The notes under the pieces: generated by a model
What the model was told of the DNA's origin: nothing
Databases searched by the model: none
What the model saw: only the letters and a program-made list of their open reading frames with translations
Shown here: positions 44,927 to 53,399 of the stretch, one piece after another
How positions within the stretch are numbered: the first letter of the stretch is position 1
How the letters are laid out: every line of letters starts with the position of its first letter
Source of the DNA: Phenylobacterium sp.
GTDB lineage: Bacteria; Pseudomonadota; Alphaproteobacteria; Caulobacterales; Caulobacteraceae
NCBI RefSeq assembly: GCF_004799515.1
Contig: NZ_SSMX01000054.1
Coordinates: forward strand, 1-64,000
DNA: 64,000 nucleotides
Direction: 5' to 3'
Position numbers and translations under genes: made by a program

Positions 44927-45364
44927 ATGGAGGTGCGGCGCGCCAGGTCCGATGAGCTCGGCGCCTGCGCCGACCTCTATGTGCGGGTGCTGCGCGACAC
45001 CTTCACCTGGCTGCCGCCCGACCGGCACCGGCGCGACGACTTCCTGCGCGCGGCCAAGGACGAGGAGATCTATGTGGCGGTCGAGGACCGCGCGATCCTC
45101 GGAGTCGCCGGCTTCTACCGGCCGCAGAACTTCCTGCATTCGCTCTATGTGGATGCGCGCGGGCGCGGCGTCGGCAAGGCGCTCCTGGACCACGTCAGCG
45201 CTGTGGCCGGCGGGCCGGTCTCGCTGAAGGTCCAGGCGCCGAACCTGCGCGCCCAGGCCTTCTACCGCCGCGAGGGCTTCGTCTGCACCGAGCACGGCCG
45301 CGACCCCGGCTCGGACGTGGCCTGGCTGCGACTGGTGCGGGCGAAGCGGGCCGCCCAGGGCTAG
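44927..45364 (+). CDS. GNAT acetyltransferase
   Basis: A 145-residue acetyltransferase. The acetyl-CoA loop RGRGVGKALLDHV (about 83-95) is preceded by LHSLYVDA, and the final motif has NLRAQAFYRREGF. The Met at 44927 gives the compact family start (MEVRRARSDEL). It follows lpdA by 16 bases and is probably the last gene of the operon. Substrate unknown. Confidence 0.88.
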   Translation: MEVRRARSDELGACADLYVRVLRDTFTWLPPDRHRRDDFLRAAKDEEIYVAVEDRAILGVAGFYRPQNFLHSLYVDARGRGVGKALLDHVSAVAGGPVSLKVQAPNLRAQAFYRREGFVCTEHGRDPGSDVAWLRLVRAKRAAQG

Positions 45365-45436
45365 GTCCAGAGTTAACTTGGCGCCGGCGGCGTCCGGTGA
45401 GAGCCTGGGGCTACGTTTGCGAACCGGAGACGCGCC

Positions 45437-45712
45437 ATGATCGCTTTGCTCCTCGCCGCCCAGCTCTCGGCCCAGGCCCCGCTGGCCGATCCACACGCCC
45501 AGCTGTTCGACCCGCCGTCCCAGACCCGGGCCGGCGACATCATCCGCACCCTGCCCGCCAAGAGCGCCTGCGCGGGCGCCGCCGGCAGGATGGAGGTGTC
45601 CCTCGCACAGCCGGCGGCGCTCTATCGCCACGGCGACCGCCCGGCGAAGGTGTTCGGCTATTGGGCGGCCTATCCCGATGGCCACCTCTGCCTGACGGAG
45701 ACAGGCCGATGA
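45437..45712 (+). CDS. Small secreted hypothetical protein
   Basis: A 91-residue protein with a short signal-like N-terminus (MIALLLAAQLSAQA) and a compact body with two cysteines (SACAG and HLCLT), possibly disulfide-bonded. It overlaps the next small secreted-protein gene by four bases (ATGA), indicating a two-gene unit. No family recognised. Confidence 0.68.
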   Translation: MIALLLAAQLSAQAPLADPHAQLFDPPSQTRAGDIIRTLPAKSACAGAAGRMEVSLAQPAALYRHGDRPAKVFGYWAAYPDGHLCLTETGR

Positions 45713-46005
45713 TCTTCGCCGCCTTCGCCGCCGCGGCCATCGCCGGCGCGCCGCCCATCGCCGAGCCGACGCCCAACCTCTATCACCAGCCGGCCTACTG
45801 CCACGACGTGGTCAGCCGCGAGGTCGAACGCCAGAAGGTCGCCTTCAACGGCCAGGTTCCCGCCGCCGAATACGCCGTCATGCGCACCCTGGGCGGTTGC
45901 GGCGTGCCGACGCCGGTAGGCTATCACCCCAGCTATCTGCAGCCCGGCGCGGCGACGGCCGATCCGCCGCCTAAGCGTGAGGATGCGCCTTCGAATAGGC
46001 GCTGA
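45709..46005 (+). CDS. Small secreted hypothetical protein
   Basis: A 98-residue protein with an Ala-rich signal-like start (MIFAAFAAAAIAGA), a Cys in QPAYCHDVV and another in LGGCGVP, and a disordered basic C-terminus. The start overlaps the preceding gene (ATGA). Its last 35 bases overlap the convergent xerC 3' end, so the tail may be dispensable. Function unknown. Confidence 0.65.
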   Translation: MIFAAFAAAAIAGAPPIAEPTPNLYHQPAYCHDVVSREVERQKVAFNGQVPAAEYAVMRTLGGCGVPTPVGYHPSYLQPGAATADPPPKREDAPSNRR

Positions 46006-46885
46006 GCAGGGCCGCGGCATCCACCTGGGTGTAGCGCTGGGTCGTCGACAGGGAGGCGTGACCCAGCAATTCCTGGATCGAGCGCAGGTCGGCGCCGGCG
46101 CCCAGGAGGTGTGTGGCGAAGGAGTGACGCAGCGCATGCGGCGTGGCGCTGGCCGGCAGGCCCAGGCGGCCTCGAAGGTTCTGCACCGTCGCCTGAATGT
46201 GGCGAGGGCTTAAGGCCCCGCCCCGCTTGGCGCGGAACAGCGGCTCACCGGGGGCCAGCGCGAAGGGGACCTCCGCCAGATAGGCCTCGGTGGCCTCGCG
46301 CACGGCGGGCAGGACCGGGACCATGCGGGTCTTCGACCCCTTGCCGACGATGCGCAGGGTGTCGGGGAACGGCGCGTCGGAGCGTTTCAGCGACAGCGCC
46401 TCGGAGATCCGCAGGCCGCAGCCGTAGAGCAGGGTCAGCACCGCCTCGTCGCGGGCCGATTCCCAGGCCTCGCGGTCAGGGTCCAGGCCGGGCTCGGCCA
46501 GCATCCCGCGCGCCTGGTCCTCGCTGACCGGCCGGGGCGCACCGGGCTTGACGCGTGGCCCGCGCACCAGGGCGAGCGCGGGGTTGGGCGTATCCAGCCT
46601 GCGGTCGAGGAAGCGGTGGAAGCTGCGGATCGCCGAGAGCGCCTGGCTTAGCGAACGCGGCGACAGCGGCCGCTCGCCCTGGCGCAGGTGGGCGAGCCAG
46701 GCGCGGACCTCGCCGGCGGTGACGCCGCCGAGAACGCCGAGGGAGATCGCCTCGGCCCGATGCTGTTCCAGGAAGCTGAGGTAGCGGCGGCCAGCGAAGC
46801 CATAGGCCTCGAGCGTGCGCGGCGAAGAGCGGCGCTCCAGCGCCAGATGCTGCAGCCAGGCCGCCAGGGCCTCGGCGCCGGTCAT
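45971..46885 (-). CDS. xerC: Tyrosine recombinase XerC
   Basis: A 304-residue recombinase that resolves chromosome dimers at dif with XerD. Catalytic residues are readable: R159 (CGLRISE), K182 (GKGSKTR), H250 and R253 (HALRHS), H276 (LLGHAS) and nucleophile Y285 (TQRYTQVD). The SAM-like N-terminal domain covers about 1-100. It lies ten bases after DUF484, the same order as in gammaproteobacteria. It is a housekeeping recombinase, with no mobile element nearby. Confidence 0.95.
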   Translation of the reverse strand: MTGAEALAAWLQHLALERRSSPRTLEAYGFAGRRYLSFLEQHRAEAISLGVLGGVTAGEVRAWLAHLRQGERPLSPRSLSQALSAIRSFHRFLDRRLDTPNPALALVRGPRVKPGAPRPVSEDQARGMLAEPGLDPDREAWESARDEAVLTLLYGCGLRISEALSLKRSDAPFPDTLRIVGKGSKTRMVPVLPAVREATEAYLAEVPFALAPGEPLFRAKRGGALSPRHIQATVQNLRGRLGLPASATPHALRHSFATHLLGAGADLRSIQELLGHASLSTTQRYTQVDAAALLSAYSKAHPHA

Positions 46886-46895
46886 GGGCGGGGGG

Positions 46896-47579
46896 TCACA
46901 GGATTGGCCAGCGCTCGGCGGTGCGCTCGACCACGCGGGCGAGGAAGGCCACCAGCTCGTGGCCCATGTCCTCGGTGAAGCCCTCGGGGTCGGCCGAACC
47001 GAAGGCCAGGAGGCCCTGGCGCGAGGGCTCCCAGATCGCCATCCGCACCATGGCGATGGAGGCGACGGCCGCGGCCCGGTCGCCGAACAGGCCGAGCGCG
47101 GTGGGGGCCAGGCCCATGCGCGCCAGCCGCTGCGGCCCGCCCAGGATCATGTCCACCTGGCCCTCGACCAGCCGCTTCCAGCCGGCCGGCGGATGGCCCT
47201 CGGTCTCCAGCGCGATGACGCCGGCGGCCAGGTTGAAGCGCTGACAGGCGATCTCGTCCAGCCGGCGGGCGAGGTCGGAGTGGTTGCGTGAATCCAGCAG
47301 GTCGACCACCGCGCCGTGGGTCTGGGCCTGGGCGGCGAAGTTGGCGCGGGCGGTTTCCTCCAGCATCTGGCGCTGGCTGGCCTCGCGCTGGTGGGCGGCA
47401 TGCACACGGGCGAGCGCTGCGGGGCCGAAGTCGACGATGTTGCCGCTGGCGACCTTCAGGCCGAGCTCGCCCAACAGGCCCACATCGCCGGTCAGGAATT
47501 CCGGATTGTCCGACAGGAAGCGGCGCACGGCGGCCGGCTGCAGCGGAGCCTCTTCGATGCCGCCCTGCGAACCGTCCAT
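46896..47579 (-). CDS. DUF484 (GAF-like) protein
   Basis: A 227-residue soluble protein: an N-terminal segment containing FLSDNPEFL (the DUF484 opening), a coiled coil (about 50-90) and a GAF-like C-terminal domain. DUF484 is repeatedly found directly upstream of xerC, as here; a role with XerC or in division is suspected but unproven. Between an FSA-type aldolase gene and xerC, all on the minus strand. Confidence 0.9.
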   Translation of the reverse strand: MDGSQGGIEEAPLQPAAVRRFLSDNPEFLTGDVGLLGELGLKVASGNIVDFGPAALARVHAAHQREASQRQMLEETARANFAAQAQTHGAVVDLLDSRNHSDLARRLDEIACQRFNLAAGVIALETEGHPPAGWKRLVEGQVDMILGGPQRLARMGLAPTALGLFGDRAAAVASIAMVRMAIWEPSRQGLLAFGSADPEGFTEDMGHELVAFLARVVERTAERWPIL

Positions 47580-47592
47580 GCGCCCGACTCCA

Positions 47593-48246
47593 TTACAGGA
47601 TCGACTGACCCGTCTTGGCCCAGTCGCTCATGAACTGATCAAGGCCCCGTTCGGTTAACGGGTGCTTGAAGAGGGCGTTGAACACGTCGGGCGGGATGGT
47701 GGCGCAGTCGGAGCCGGCCAGGGCCGCCGTCGTCACATGCCCCGGGCTGCGGATCGAGGCGGCCAAGATCTCGGTGTCGAAGTCGTAGTTGTCGTAGATC
47801 GCTCGGATCTCGACGATCAGGTCCATGCCGTCAGCGCCGTGGTCGTCGAGCCGGCCGACGAAGGGCGAGATGTAGCTCGCCCCCGCCTTGGCGGCGAGCA
47901 GGGCCTGGGCGGCGGAGAAGCACAGAGTCACGTTGGTGGCGATGCCCTCCAGCGAGAACTCGCGGGTGGCGATCAGGCCGTCGCGGGTCAGCGGCACCTT
48001 GACCACGACGTTGGGGGCGATGGAGGCCAGCTTGCGGCCCTCGTCCAGCATGCCGGCGGTGTCCATGGCCGCGACCTCGGCGCTGACCGGGCCTTCGATC
48101 GCGTCGCAGATTTCGGCGATCACCTGCAGCATCGGGCGGCCGGACTTGGCGATCAGGCTCGGATTCGTGGTGACGCCGTCCACAAGGCCGGTGACGGCGA
48201 GGTCCCTGAGGATCGCCACGTCGGTGGTGTCGAGGAAGAGCTGCAT
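47593..48246 (-). CDS. fsa: FSA-type transaldolase / fructose-6-phosphate aldolase
   Basis: A 217-residue small-type transaldolase. The Schiff-base lysine is K83 in VVVKVPLT; TTNPSLIAKSG (about 26-36) and the FVGRLDDHG loop are characteristic. Whether it acts as transaldolase or fructose-6-phosphate aldolase cannot be settled from sequence. It is divergent from priA and followed after 13 bases by DUF484. Confidence 0.93.
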   Translation of the reverse strand: MQLFLDTTDVAILRDLAVTGLVDGVTTNPSLIAKSGRPMLQVIAEICDAIEGPVSAEVAAMDTAGMLDEGRKLASIAPNVVVKVPLTRDGLIATREFSLEGIATNVTLCFSAAQALLAAKAGASYISPFVGRLDDHGADGMDLIVEIRAIYDNYDFDTEILAASIRSPGHVTTAALAGSDCATIPPDVFNALFKHPLTERGLDQFMSDWAKTGQSIL

Positions 48247-48313
48247 GGGAAAGCCTCGCCGGTTGCGGAGCGTGCTTGTAGCCGGGCCGCAGATGCGCGC
48301 AAAACCCCTTTCG

Positions 48314-50476
48314 ATGAGCCGTATCGCTTCCGTTCTCCTGCCGATGCCTCTGCCCGAGGCCTTCGACTACGCCGAGCCGGAAGGCATGGGGCTGGAGCTG
48401 GGCGACCAGGTCGCCGCGCCGCTGGGCCCTCGGCTGCTGCGCGGCGTGGTGGTGGGTCTGCGCGAGGCCGCCGGCGGCAACCGGCCACTGAAGCCGCTGG
48501 AGGGTTTGCTGGAGGAGCCGCGGCTGCCGCCGGGCACCCTGGCCTTCGTGCAGTGGGCGGCGCGCTATTCGGTGGATTGGCCGGGCCAGCCGCTGGCCAT
48601 CGCGCTGCGCGGCGCGCGCGCGCCCAAGGCCAAGCCCGTGCGGGTGGTCGAGGCCACCGGCGCCGAGCCCGCGCGGCCCACCCCGGCGCGCACAAAGGTG
48701 CTGGAGGCCGCCCGGGCCCAGGCGCTGGCCCCTGCCGACCTGGGCCGCGCGGCCGGCGTCGGCGCGGGGGTGGTCAAGGCGCTGATCGAGGAGGGCGTCC
48801 TGACCGTGAGGCTGGTGGAGGCCGAGGCCCGCTTCGACCCGCCCGACCCGGCGCGAGCGGGCGCGGCGCTCAACGCCAGCCAGGCGGCGGCGGCGGCCAG
48901 CCTGAAGGCCATGCTGGGCGAGGGCGGCTTCAGCGTCGCCCTGCTGGACGGGGTTACCGGATCGGGCAAGACCGAGGTCTATCTGGAGGCCGCCGCCGCG
49001 GCGCTCACGGCCGACCCGGACGCCCAGGTGCTGATCCTGCTGCCGGAGATCGCGCTCACCCAGGCGGTGATCGCCCGCGTCACGGAACGGTTCGGGGCCG
49101 CGCCCGGCGAATGGCATTCCGACGTCGCCCCGCCGGCCCGGCGCCGGGTCTGGGAGGCGGTGGCCGGCGGCCGCTGCCGTATCGTGGTCGGCGCACGCTC
49201 GGCGCTGTTCCTGCCGTTCCGCAAGCTGGCCCTGATCGTCGTCGACGAGGAGCACGACGCCTCCTTCAAGCAGGAGGAGGGCTTCATCTATCAGGCCCGC
49301 GACCTGGCGGTGGCGCGCGGCAAGATCGAGGACGCCGGCGTGATCCTGGCCTCGGCCACGCCGTCGCTGGAGACCCTGCGCAACGCCGAGCAGGGCCGCT
49401 ACCGCTGGCTGAGGCTGGCCGCGCGCCACGGCGAGGCGCGGCTTCCGGACATCCAGCTCATCGACCTGCGCGAGGCCCCGCCGGACGCCGGCCGCTGGCT
49501 CTCGCCGCCCCTGGTCAAGGCCATGGGCGAGACCTTCGCCCGGGGCGAGCAGAGCCTCTTGTTCCTCAACCGCCGAGGCTATGCGCCGCTGGTGCTGTGC
49601 AAGGCCTGCGGCGAGCGAATGACCGCGCCCGACACCGACAGCTGGCTGGTGGAGCATCGCTATTCCGGCCGGCTGGTCTGCCACCTGACCGGCTTTTCGA
49701 TGCTGAAGCCCAAGGCCTGCCCGCATTGCGGCGCGCACGACTCCCTGGTCTCGATCGGCCCCGGCGTGGAGCGGGTGGAGGAAGAGGCGCGCGAGCTGTT
49801 CCCGCAGGCCCGGGTGGCGGTCTTCTCCTCCGACACCGCCTTCGACGCCCGCGAGGGACGGCGGCTGATCGAGGCCATGGCCGACGGCCAGATCGACATC
49901 CTGGTGGCCACCCAGGCCGCGGCCAAGGGGCACAATTTTCCGAACCTGACCCTGGTGGGCGTGGTGGACGCGGACCTCGGCTTGCGCGGCGGCGACCTGC
50001 GGGCGGCGGAGCGGACCTATCAGCTGCTGGCCCAGGCCACGGGCCGGGCGGGGCGCAAGGACAAGCCCGGCTGCGCCCTGCTGCAGACCTGGGCGCCGGA
50101 GCATGCGGTGATGCAGGCGCTGGCGGCGCAGGACCGCGACGCCTTCGTCGAGGCCGAGATGGGCGAGCGCGAACTGGCCGGCCTGCCGCCGTTCGGGCGG
50201 CTGGCGGCGGCGGTGGTCTCCGGGCTCGATCCGGCGCAGCTGGAGGCTTTCGTCCAGACCATGGCCCAGGCCGCGCCCAATTCGCCCGGCGTGGAGGTCT
50301 ATGGGCCGGCGGACGCCCCGCTCGGCCTGGTGCGCGGCCGCCGGCGCAAGCGCTTCCTGGTGCGCGCCGACCGGGGCGTGGACCTGTCGGCCTACATGGC
50401 CACCTGGCGCGCGCGCATAAAGCCGCCGGCCTCGGTGCGCGTGGCCATCGACATCGACCCCTACAGTTTCCTGTAG
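48314..50476 (+). CDS. priA: Primosomal replication protein N' (PriA helicase) with reduced zinc-binding region
   Basis: A 720-residue superfamily 2 helicase that restarts stalled forks. An N-terminal 3'-end-binding domain is followed by Walker A GVTGSGKT at 213-220, the DEEH box, and helicase motifs V/VI (TQAAAKGHNF, QATGRAGRKD). Of the eight cysteines normal in the zinc insert, only C429, C432, C456, C469 and C472 remain; the second CxxC has become A438/T441 and one more position is T459, so one zinc site appears lost. The Met at 48314 is preferred; another lies seven codons upstream. Confidence 0.94.
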   Translation: MSRIASVLLPMPLPEAFDYAEPEGMGLELGDQVAAPLGPRLLRGVVVGLREAAGGNRPLKPLEGLLEEPRLPPGTLAFVQWAARYSVDWPGQPLAIALRGARAPKAKPVRVVEATGAEPARPTPARTKVLEAARAQALAPADLGRAAGVGAGVVKALIEEGVLTVRLVEAEARFDPPDPARAGAALNASQAAAAASLKAMLGEGGFSVALLDGVTGSGKTEVYLEAAAAALTADPDAQVLILLPEIALTQAVIARVTERFGAAPGEWHSDVAPPARRRVWEAVAGGRCRIVVGARSALFLPFRKLALIVVDEEHDASFKQEEGFIYQARDLAVARGKIEDAGVILASATPSLETLRNAEQGRYRWLRLAARHGEARLPDIQLIDLREAPPDAGRWLSPPLVKAMGETFARGEQSLLFLNRRGYAPLVLCKACGERMTAPDTDSWLVEHRYSGRLVCHLTGFSMLKPKACPHCGAHDSLVSIGPGVERVEEEARELFPQARVAVFSSDTAFDAREGRRLIEAMADGQIDILVATQAAAKGHNFPNLTLVGVVDADLGLRGGDLRAAERTYQLLAQATGRAGRKDKPGCALLQTWAPEHAVMQALAAQDRDAFVEAEMGERELAGLPPFGRLAAAVVSGLDPAQLEAFVQTMAQAAPNSPGVEVYGPADAPLGLVRGRRRKRFLVRADRGVDLSAYMATWRARIKPPASVRVAIDIDPYSFL

Positions 50477-50497
50477 GGGCGGGTCAGACGGTCCGGA

Positions 50498-51454
50498 TCA
50501 GGCCGCGGCGAACGCGGCGCGGCGGCGGCGCAGGGCCGCGCCGGTGAAGCCGAAGCCCAGGATCATCAAGGCCCAGACCGCCGGCTCCGGCACGCCCGGC
50601 ACATGCGGCGGCGCCGGATCGAGGCCCAGCAGATTGCCGGCGAAGGGGTTCCCGTCGTTGATCTGGGTCGCGCCTAGGGTATCGCTGAAGCTGTTGACGA
50701 TCAGCTCGCCGTTCAGCTGGCCCCAGCCGCCCAGGTAGGCGGCGTCGGGCGCCAGCACCGAGCCCTGCATGCTGATGCCGGAGAACGACAGGGTCGTGGC
50801 GTCGGAGAAGTTCCACAGCACGTCGGAGGCGTTGCCGCCGTTGATGGTGATGCCGGCGTTGGAGAAGCTGTCGGCGGTCCCATTGACGTTGATCACCGCG
50901 AAGGTCCCGGGCGTCAGGTTGATGGTGAGCGTGTTGGTGTGGGAGAGCTGAGAGCCTGAGATATCGAAGACGCTGAGGCCGCTGGAAGCGCCGGTGAGCG
51001 TGTACTGGCCGCCCCACGGCGGGACGTAGACCGTGCCGTTCGGCGTATAGTTGCTGAGCAGGGTGGAGACCTGGCCAAGCCGCGTCGCCTCGGCGGCGAA
51101 GTTCACCGGCAGGGCCGTGCCGGCGGGCTGCAGGCCGGCCGTCGACCAGTTCTGGTAGTTGGTGGTCCCGCCGACGATGGTGCCGCCCTTGGTCGAGCCG
51201 CCGTGCGCGGTGAGGTTGCCGCCCACCACCAGGTTGACCGTGCTGGCGGACGCGTCGGCGCCCACCGAATAGGACCCGAGCGTGGCGTTGCCGCCCACGG
51301 CCACGCGGCCTTCGACATCGCTGCTGCTCATGTTCATGTTGCCCAGGACGAAGAGGTTGTAATCTTGGGCTTGGTCCGCCAGGGCGGCGACGGGGGTAAG
51401 GGCCACGACCGCAAGGGCGGCGGTGGCGGCGGCGAGGCCGCGAACTCTACGCAT
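50498..51454 (-). CDS. Choice-of-anchor A family surface protein with PEPxxWA-CTERM
   Basis: A 318-residue exported beta-helix-like protein. Signal peptide 1-27, then the choice-of-anchor A domain with its opening YNLFVLGNMNMSSSDVEGR-type segment (split here for length), Gly/Asn/Thr-rich repeats, and a C-terminal PEPAVWALMILGFG tail ending RRRR. The tail would be recognised by an exosortase. It is convergent with priA. A role in surface adhesion or the extracellular matrix is inferred. Confidence 0.88.
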   Translation of the reverse strand: MRRVRGLAAATAALAVVALTPVAALADQAQDYNLFVLGNMNMSSSDVEGRVAVGGNATLGSYSVGADASASTVNLVVGGNLTAHGGSTKGGTIVGGTTNYQNWSTAGLQPAGTALPVNFAAEATRLGQVSTLLSNYTPNGTVYVPPWGGQYTLTGASSGLSVFDISGSQLSHTNTLTINLTPGTFAVINVNGTADSFSNAGITINGGNASDVLWNFSDATTLSFSGISMQGSVLAPDAAYLGGWGQLNGELIVNSFSDTLGATQINDGNPFAGNLLGLDPAPPHVPGVPEPAVWALMILGFGFTGAALRRRRAAFAAA

Positions 51455-51587
51455 GACGATAATACTCCAGGCGAACTTATCGCCAATTACTAACTCTACG
51501 GCCCAGGTAGGGGTTCGGACGCAGCCACGCAACCGCGTCAGAGCGTCGCTGTAGAGTTTCGGCCGCTATGGAGCCGTCGGGGTGGCG

Positions 51588-51971
51588 TCAGCCGCCGCGG
51601 CGCAGCTGAAGGTCTTCGCCGCTCGAGCGGTGGGAGACGAACAGGCTGTTGCTCCAGCGGTGGAAGGCGATCAGCTCATGGCCGTCCTTCCCCAGGAACT
51701 CCACCCCGTCGGACGTCGCCTGCCAGGTGGCGGGCGCGCCGGGGATCGCATCGCGGCACAGCGCCTCGGCCTTGGCCGCGTGGTCGGCGCCAAGGGTCAC
51801 CCGGCAGAGGTCCTGTCCATTGGAGGAAACGGTCCAGGCGCCGGCCGCCTCAGAGGGGTTGAGCGGCACGCCGGCCTCGTGGTCCGCGGCGTGGACGCCG
51901 GTGGCGCCGGCGACGAGCGCAGCCGCGGCGGCGGCCGCCGCCAGGCAGAGGTTCAGGGTTGAGGCTGTCAT
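51588..51971 (-). CDS. AprI/Inh-type metalloprotease inhibitor
   Basis: A 127-residue secreted protein with a signal peptide (1-29) and a small beta-barrel domain starting AAGAWTVSSNG. C56 (DLCRVTL) and C72 form the family's single disulfide. AprI/Inh inhibitors block serralysin-type proteases in the periplasm of the producer. No serralysin or type I secretion gene lies within the window, so the target is elsewhere or the role has shifted. Confidence 0.8.
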   Translation of the reverse strand: MTASTLNLCLAAAAAAAALVAGATGVHAADHEAGVPLNPSEAAGAWTVSSNGQDLCRVTLGADHAAKAEALCRDAIPGAPATWQATSDGVEFLGKDGHELIAFHRWSNSLFVSHRSSGEDLQLRRGG

Positions 51972-52317
51972 GATGACCTCCGGCAGGTGAGGCCTGCTAA
52001 ACGCAGGGCGGGCGCCGTGGTTGCCGCCGAAGGCGGGTTGATATTCGAATTGTCTGTATCCGGCGCAAGCTAAAGATCAGCATGCTGTAGGATATTGGAA
52101 TTCAAAGATCTCTAGAAAGCAACTGAGGTGAAATCACGGTGAAGCTTACAGCCCCATGATGGATCGGCGACATTTAAAAGCTCAGAGCGGCCACAAATAA
52201 TTGTCGCAAGGTTCGCAAACGGCGGCGCGGCGGCGGATTTAGACTGATGGCGCGGGGGCGGCCTGCACAGCAGCGAACCCGCCGACCCGCGAACCCGCCA
52301 GCCCGAGAGGACGCCGC
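51972..52317. other. Gene-free, AT-richer interval
   Basis: Noticeably less GC-rich than its flanks (about 52040-52200), with patches such as GGATATTGGAATTC and CATTTAAAAGC. I see no open frame with protein character, no clear promoter and no RNA structure. It separates the minus-strand AprI gene from the plus-strand His-rich gene and presumably holds both promoters. Confidence 0.4.
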
Positions 52318-52584
52318 ATGACCACGGCCCATACCGCGCACGAACACCACACCCACGCCGCTGACCATCACGAAAAGGCCGCGCATCATCATCGCGAAGC
52401 CGCCAGCCATCACGAGGCCGGCGACGCCGAGACCGCGGGCCACCACGCCCATGTCGCCAGCGGCCACGCCGCCAACGCCGCGCACCACGCGACCGAGGCC
52501 AGCAAGCTCCACGCCGAGCACCACGGCCACGAGGGTGATCACGTGGCGCACGACCACGAAGAGATGGAAGAAGAAGACGCCTAA
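52318..52584 (+). CDS. Histidine-rich heptad protein
   Basis: An 88-residue protein of which 25 residues are His. HH pairs recur every seven residues at 10-11, 17-18, 24-25 and 31-32, and again at 43, 50 and 57, so a helix would carry a continuous His stripe on one face alternating with Ala. The C-terminus is acidic (EEMEEEDA). No signal peptide. Binding of Ni, Zn, Cu or heme is the obvious inference; no metal-transport gene adjoins. GAGAGGAC precedes the start. Confidence 0.8.
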   Translation: MTTAHTAHEHHTHAADHHEKAAHHHREAASHHEAGDAETAGHHAHVASGHAANAAHHATEASKLHAEHHGHEGDHVAHDHEEMEEEDA

Positions 52585-52659
52585 GGCGCCTAGTCCGCGC
52601 CCTGGCGGCCCGGCGCCCCGGCGGCCCGGCCGCCGCCGGGGCGTCAGGGCCGCGAAGCC

Positions 52660-52920
52660 CTAGGCCGGCGTCCGGCCGCGCGGGCGGGCGCTGGCGCGAT
52701 TGCCGGAAAGCTCACGGTGGGCCTGGCGTCCGTCGGAGGTGAGCCGTAGCCCGCCACCCGTCTCCACGACCCAGGAAATGGTCTTCAGCGCTTCGACCCA
52801 GGCGCGATCATATTCGGGCGGCTCGCCAGCGCCTTGCGCGATGGCGTCGAGCACCCGGAATGCTTCCTGCATAGATCTGGCCGAGATCGGTCCCACATCA
52901 CGCCCCCGTGCGTGCGGCAT
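52660..52920 (-). CDS. Small hypothetical protein
   Basis: An 86-residue basic protein; residues 15-70 (MQEAFRVLDAIAQG, then ISWVVETGGGLRLTSDGRQAHREL) look like a helical bundle with a terminal beta-hairpin, reminiscent of a winged helix, but I do not recognise a family. The start at 52920 is a choice; a second Met at 52872 is possible. It is convergent with the His-rich gene. Confidence 0.5.
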   Translation of the reverse strand: MPHARGRDVGPISARSMQEAFRVLDAIAQGAGEPPEYDRAWVEALKTISWVVETGGGLRLTSDGRQAHRELSGNRASARPRGRTPA

Positions 52921-53399
52921 GACAATAGCGTGACGGACGCCGCCGCGACAGCCCCCAAGGCGACATCCGGCGCCCAGCTTGCGGGCGTTTCCGCGGCCCG
53001 GCGCCCTTGTCTCAAACTTGTGATGCGCCGCCGCCGGGATTCGCCCGACACGCGAACACCTCATCTTGCCACGCGAGCTCTTGTTTCATTCCGTTACAGG
53101 GGCGTGATCCAAAGTCACTGCACGTCTGCGTCAGCTATAATATGGCTAAAAAAGACCGAACGAATAGATACATCGGGGCAGCGAAGACGGTCCGGATGGG
53201 ATCCACATCTTGAATGTAAGGAAGATGTTGGGCTATTTTTCTTGTCAACTCTCGAAATTCGCAACTATTCGGCCAATCCCTATCGGATCGGTCGCGATAG
53301 ACCGTCCGTGGCGGATCGCCGCCCATTTCTAAACCCTCTTTTCACTCTATCGGCGATAGGGTTATCTCTTGCCCAGTAGCGTCGGGGAGTTCCAAAAAC
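52921..53399. other. Low-GC intergenic region upstream of the CHAP gene
   Basis: About 480 bases, of which 53080-53400 has clearly lower GC content than anything nearby. It contains a TATAAT at 53136-53141, a mini-frame of 23 basic residues (53142-53213) without a ribosome-binding site, and two CTATCG/CGATAG dyads. An open frame across 52834-53379 lacks protein character. Either a long regulated leader for the CHAP gene or a relic of transferred DNA. Confidence 0.45.
53280..53359. promoter_or_regulatory. Duplicated CTATCG...CGATAG dyads
   Basis: CTATCG-n9-CGATAG at 53280-53300 and CTATCG-G-CGATAG at 53347-53359, 67 bases apart, end 41 bases before the CHAP gene start. The same six-base arms used twice point to a specific regulator binding site. 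Confidence 0.45.

Noticed and set aside
45971..46885. Integrase of an integrated element
   Set aside because: Sequence and the DUF484 partner identify the housekeeping XerC; there are no att repeats, tRNA gene or phage genes nearby.
52834..53379. 181-codon plus-strand frame in the AT-rich interval
   Set aside because: Composition changes abruptly along it, it has no domain or ribosome-binding site, and it partly overlaps the opposite small gene.
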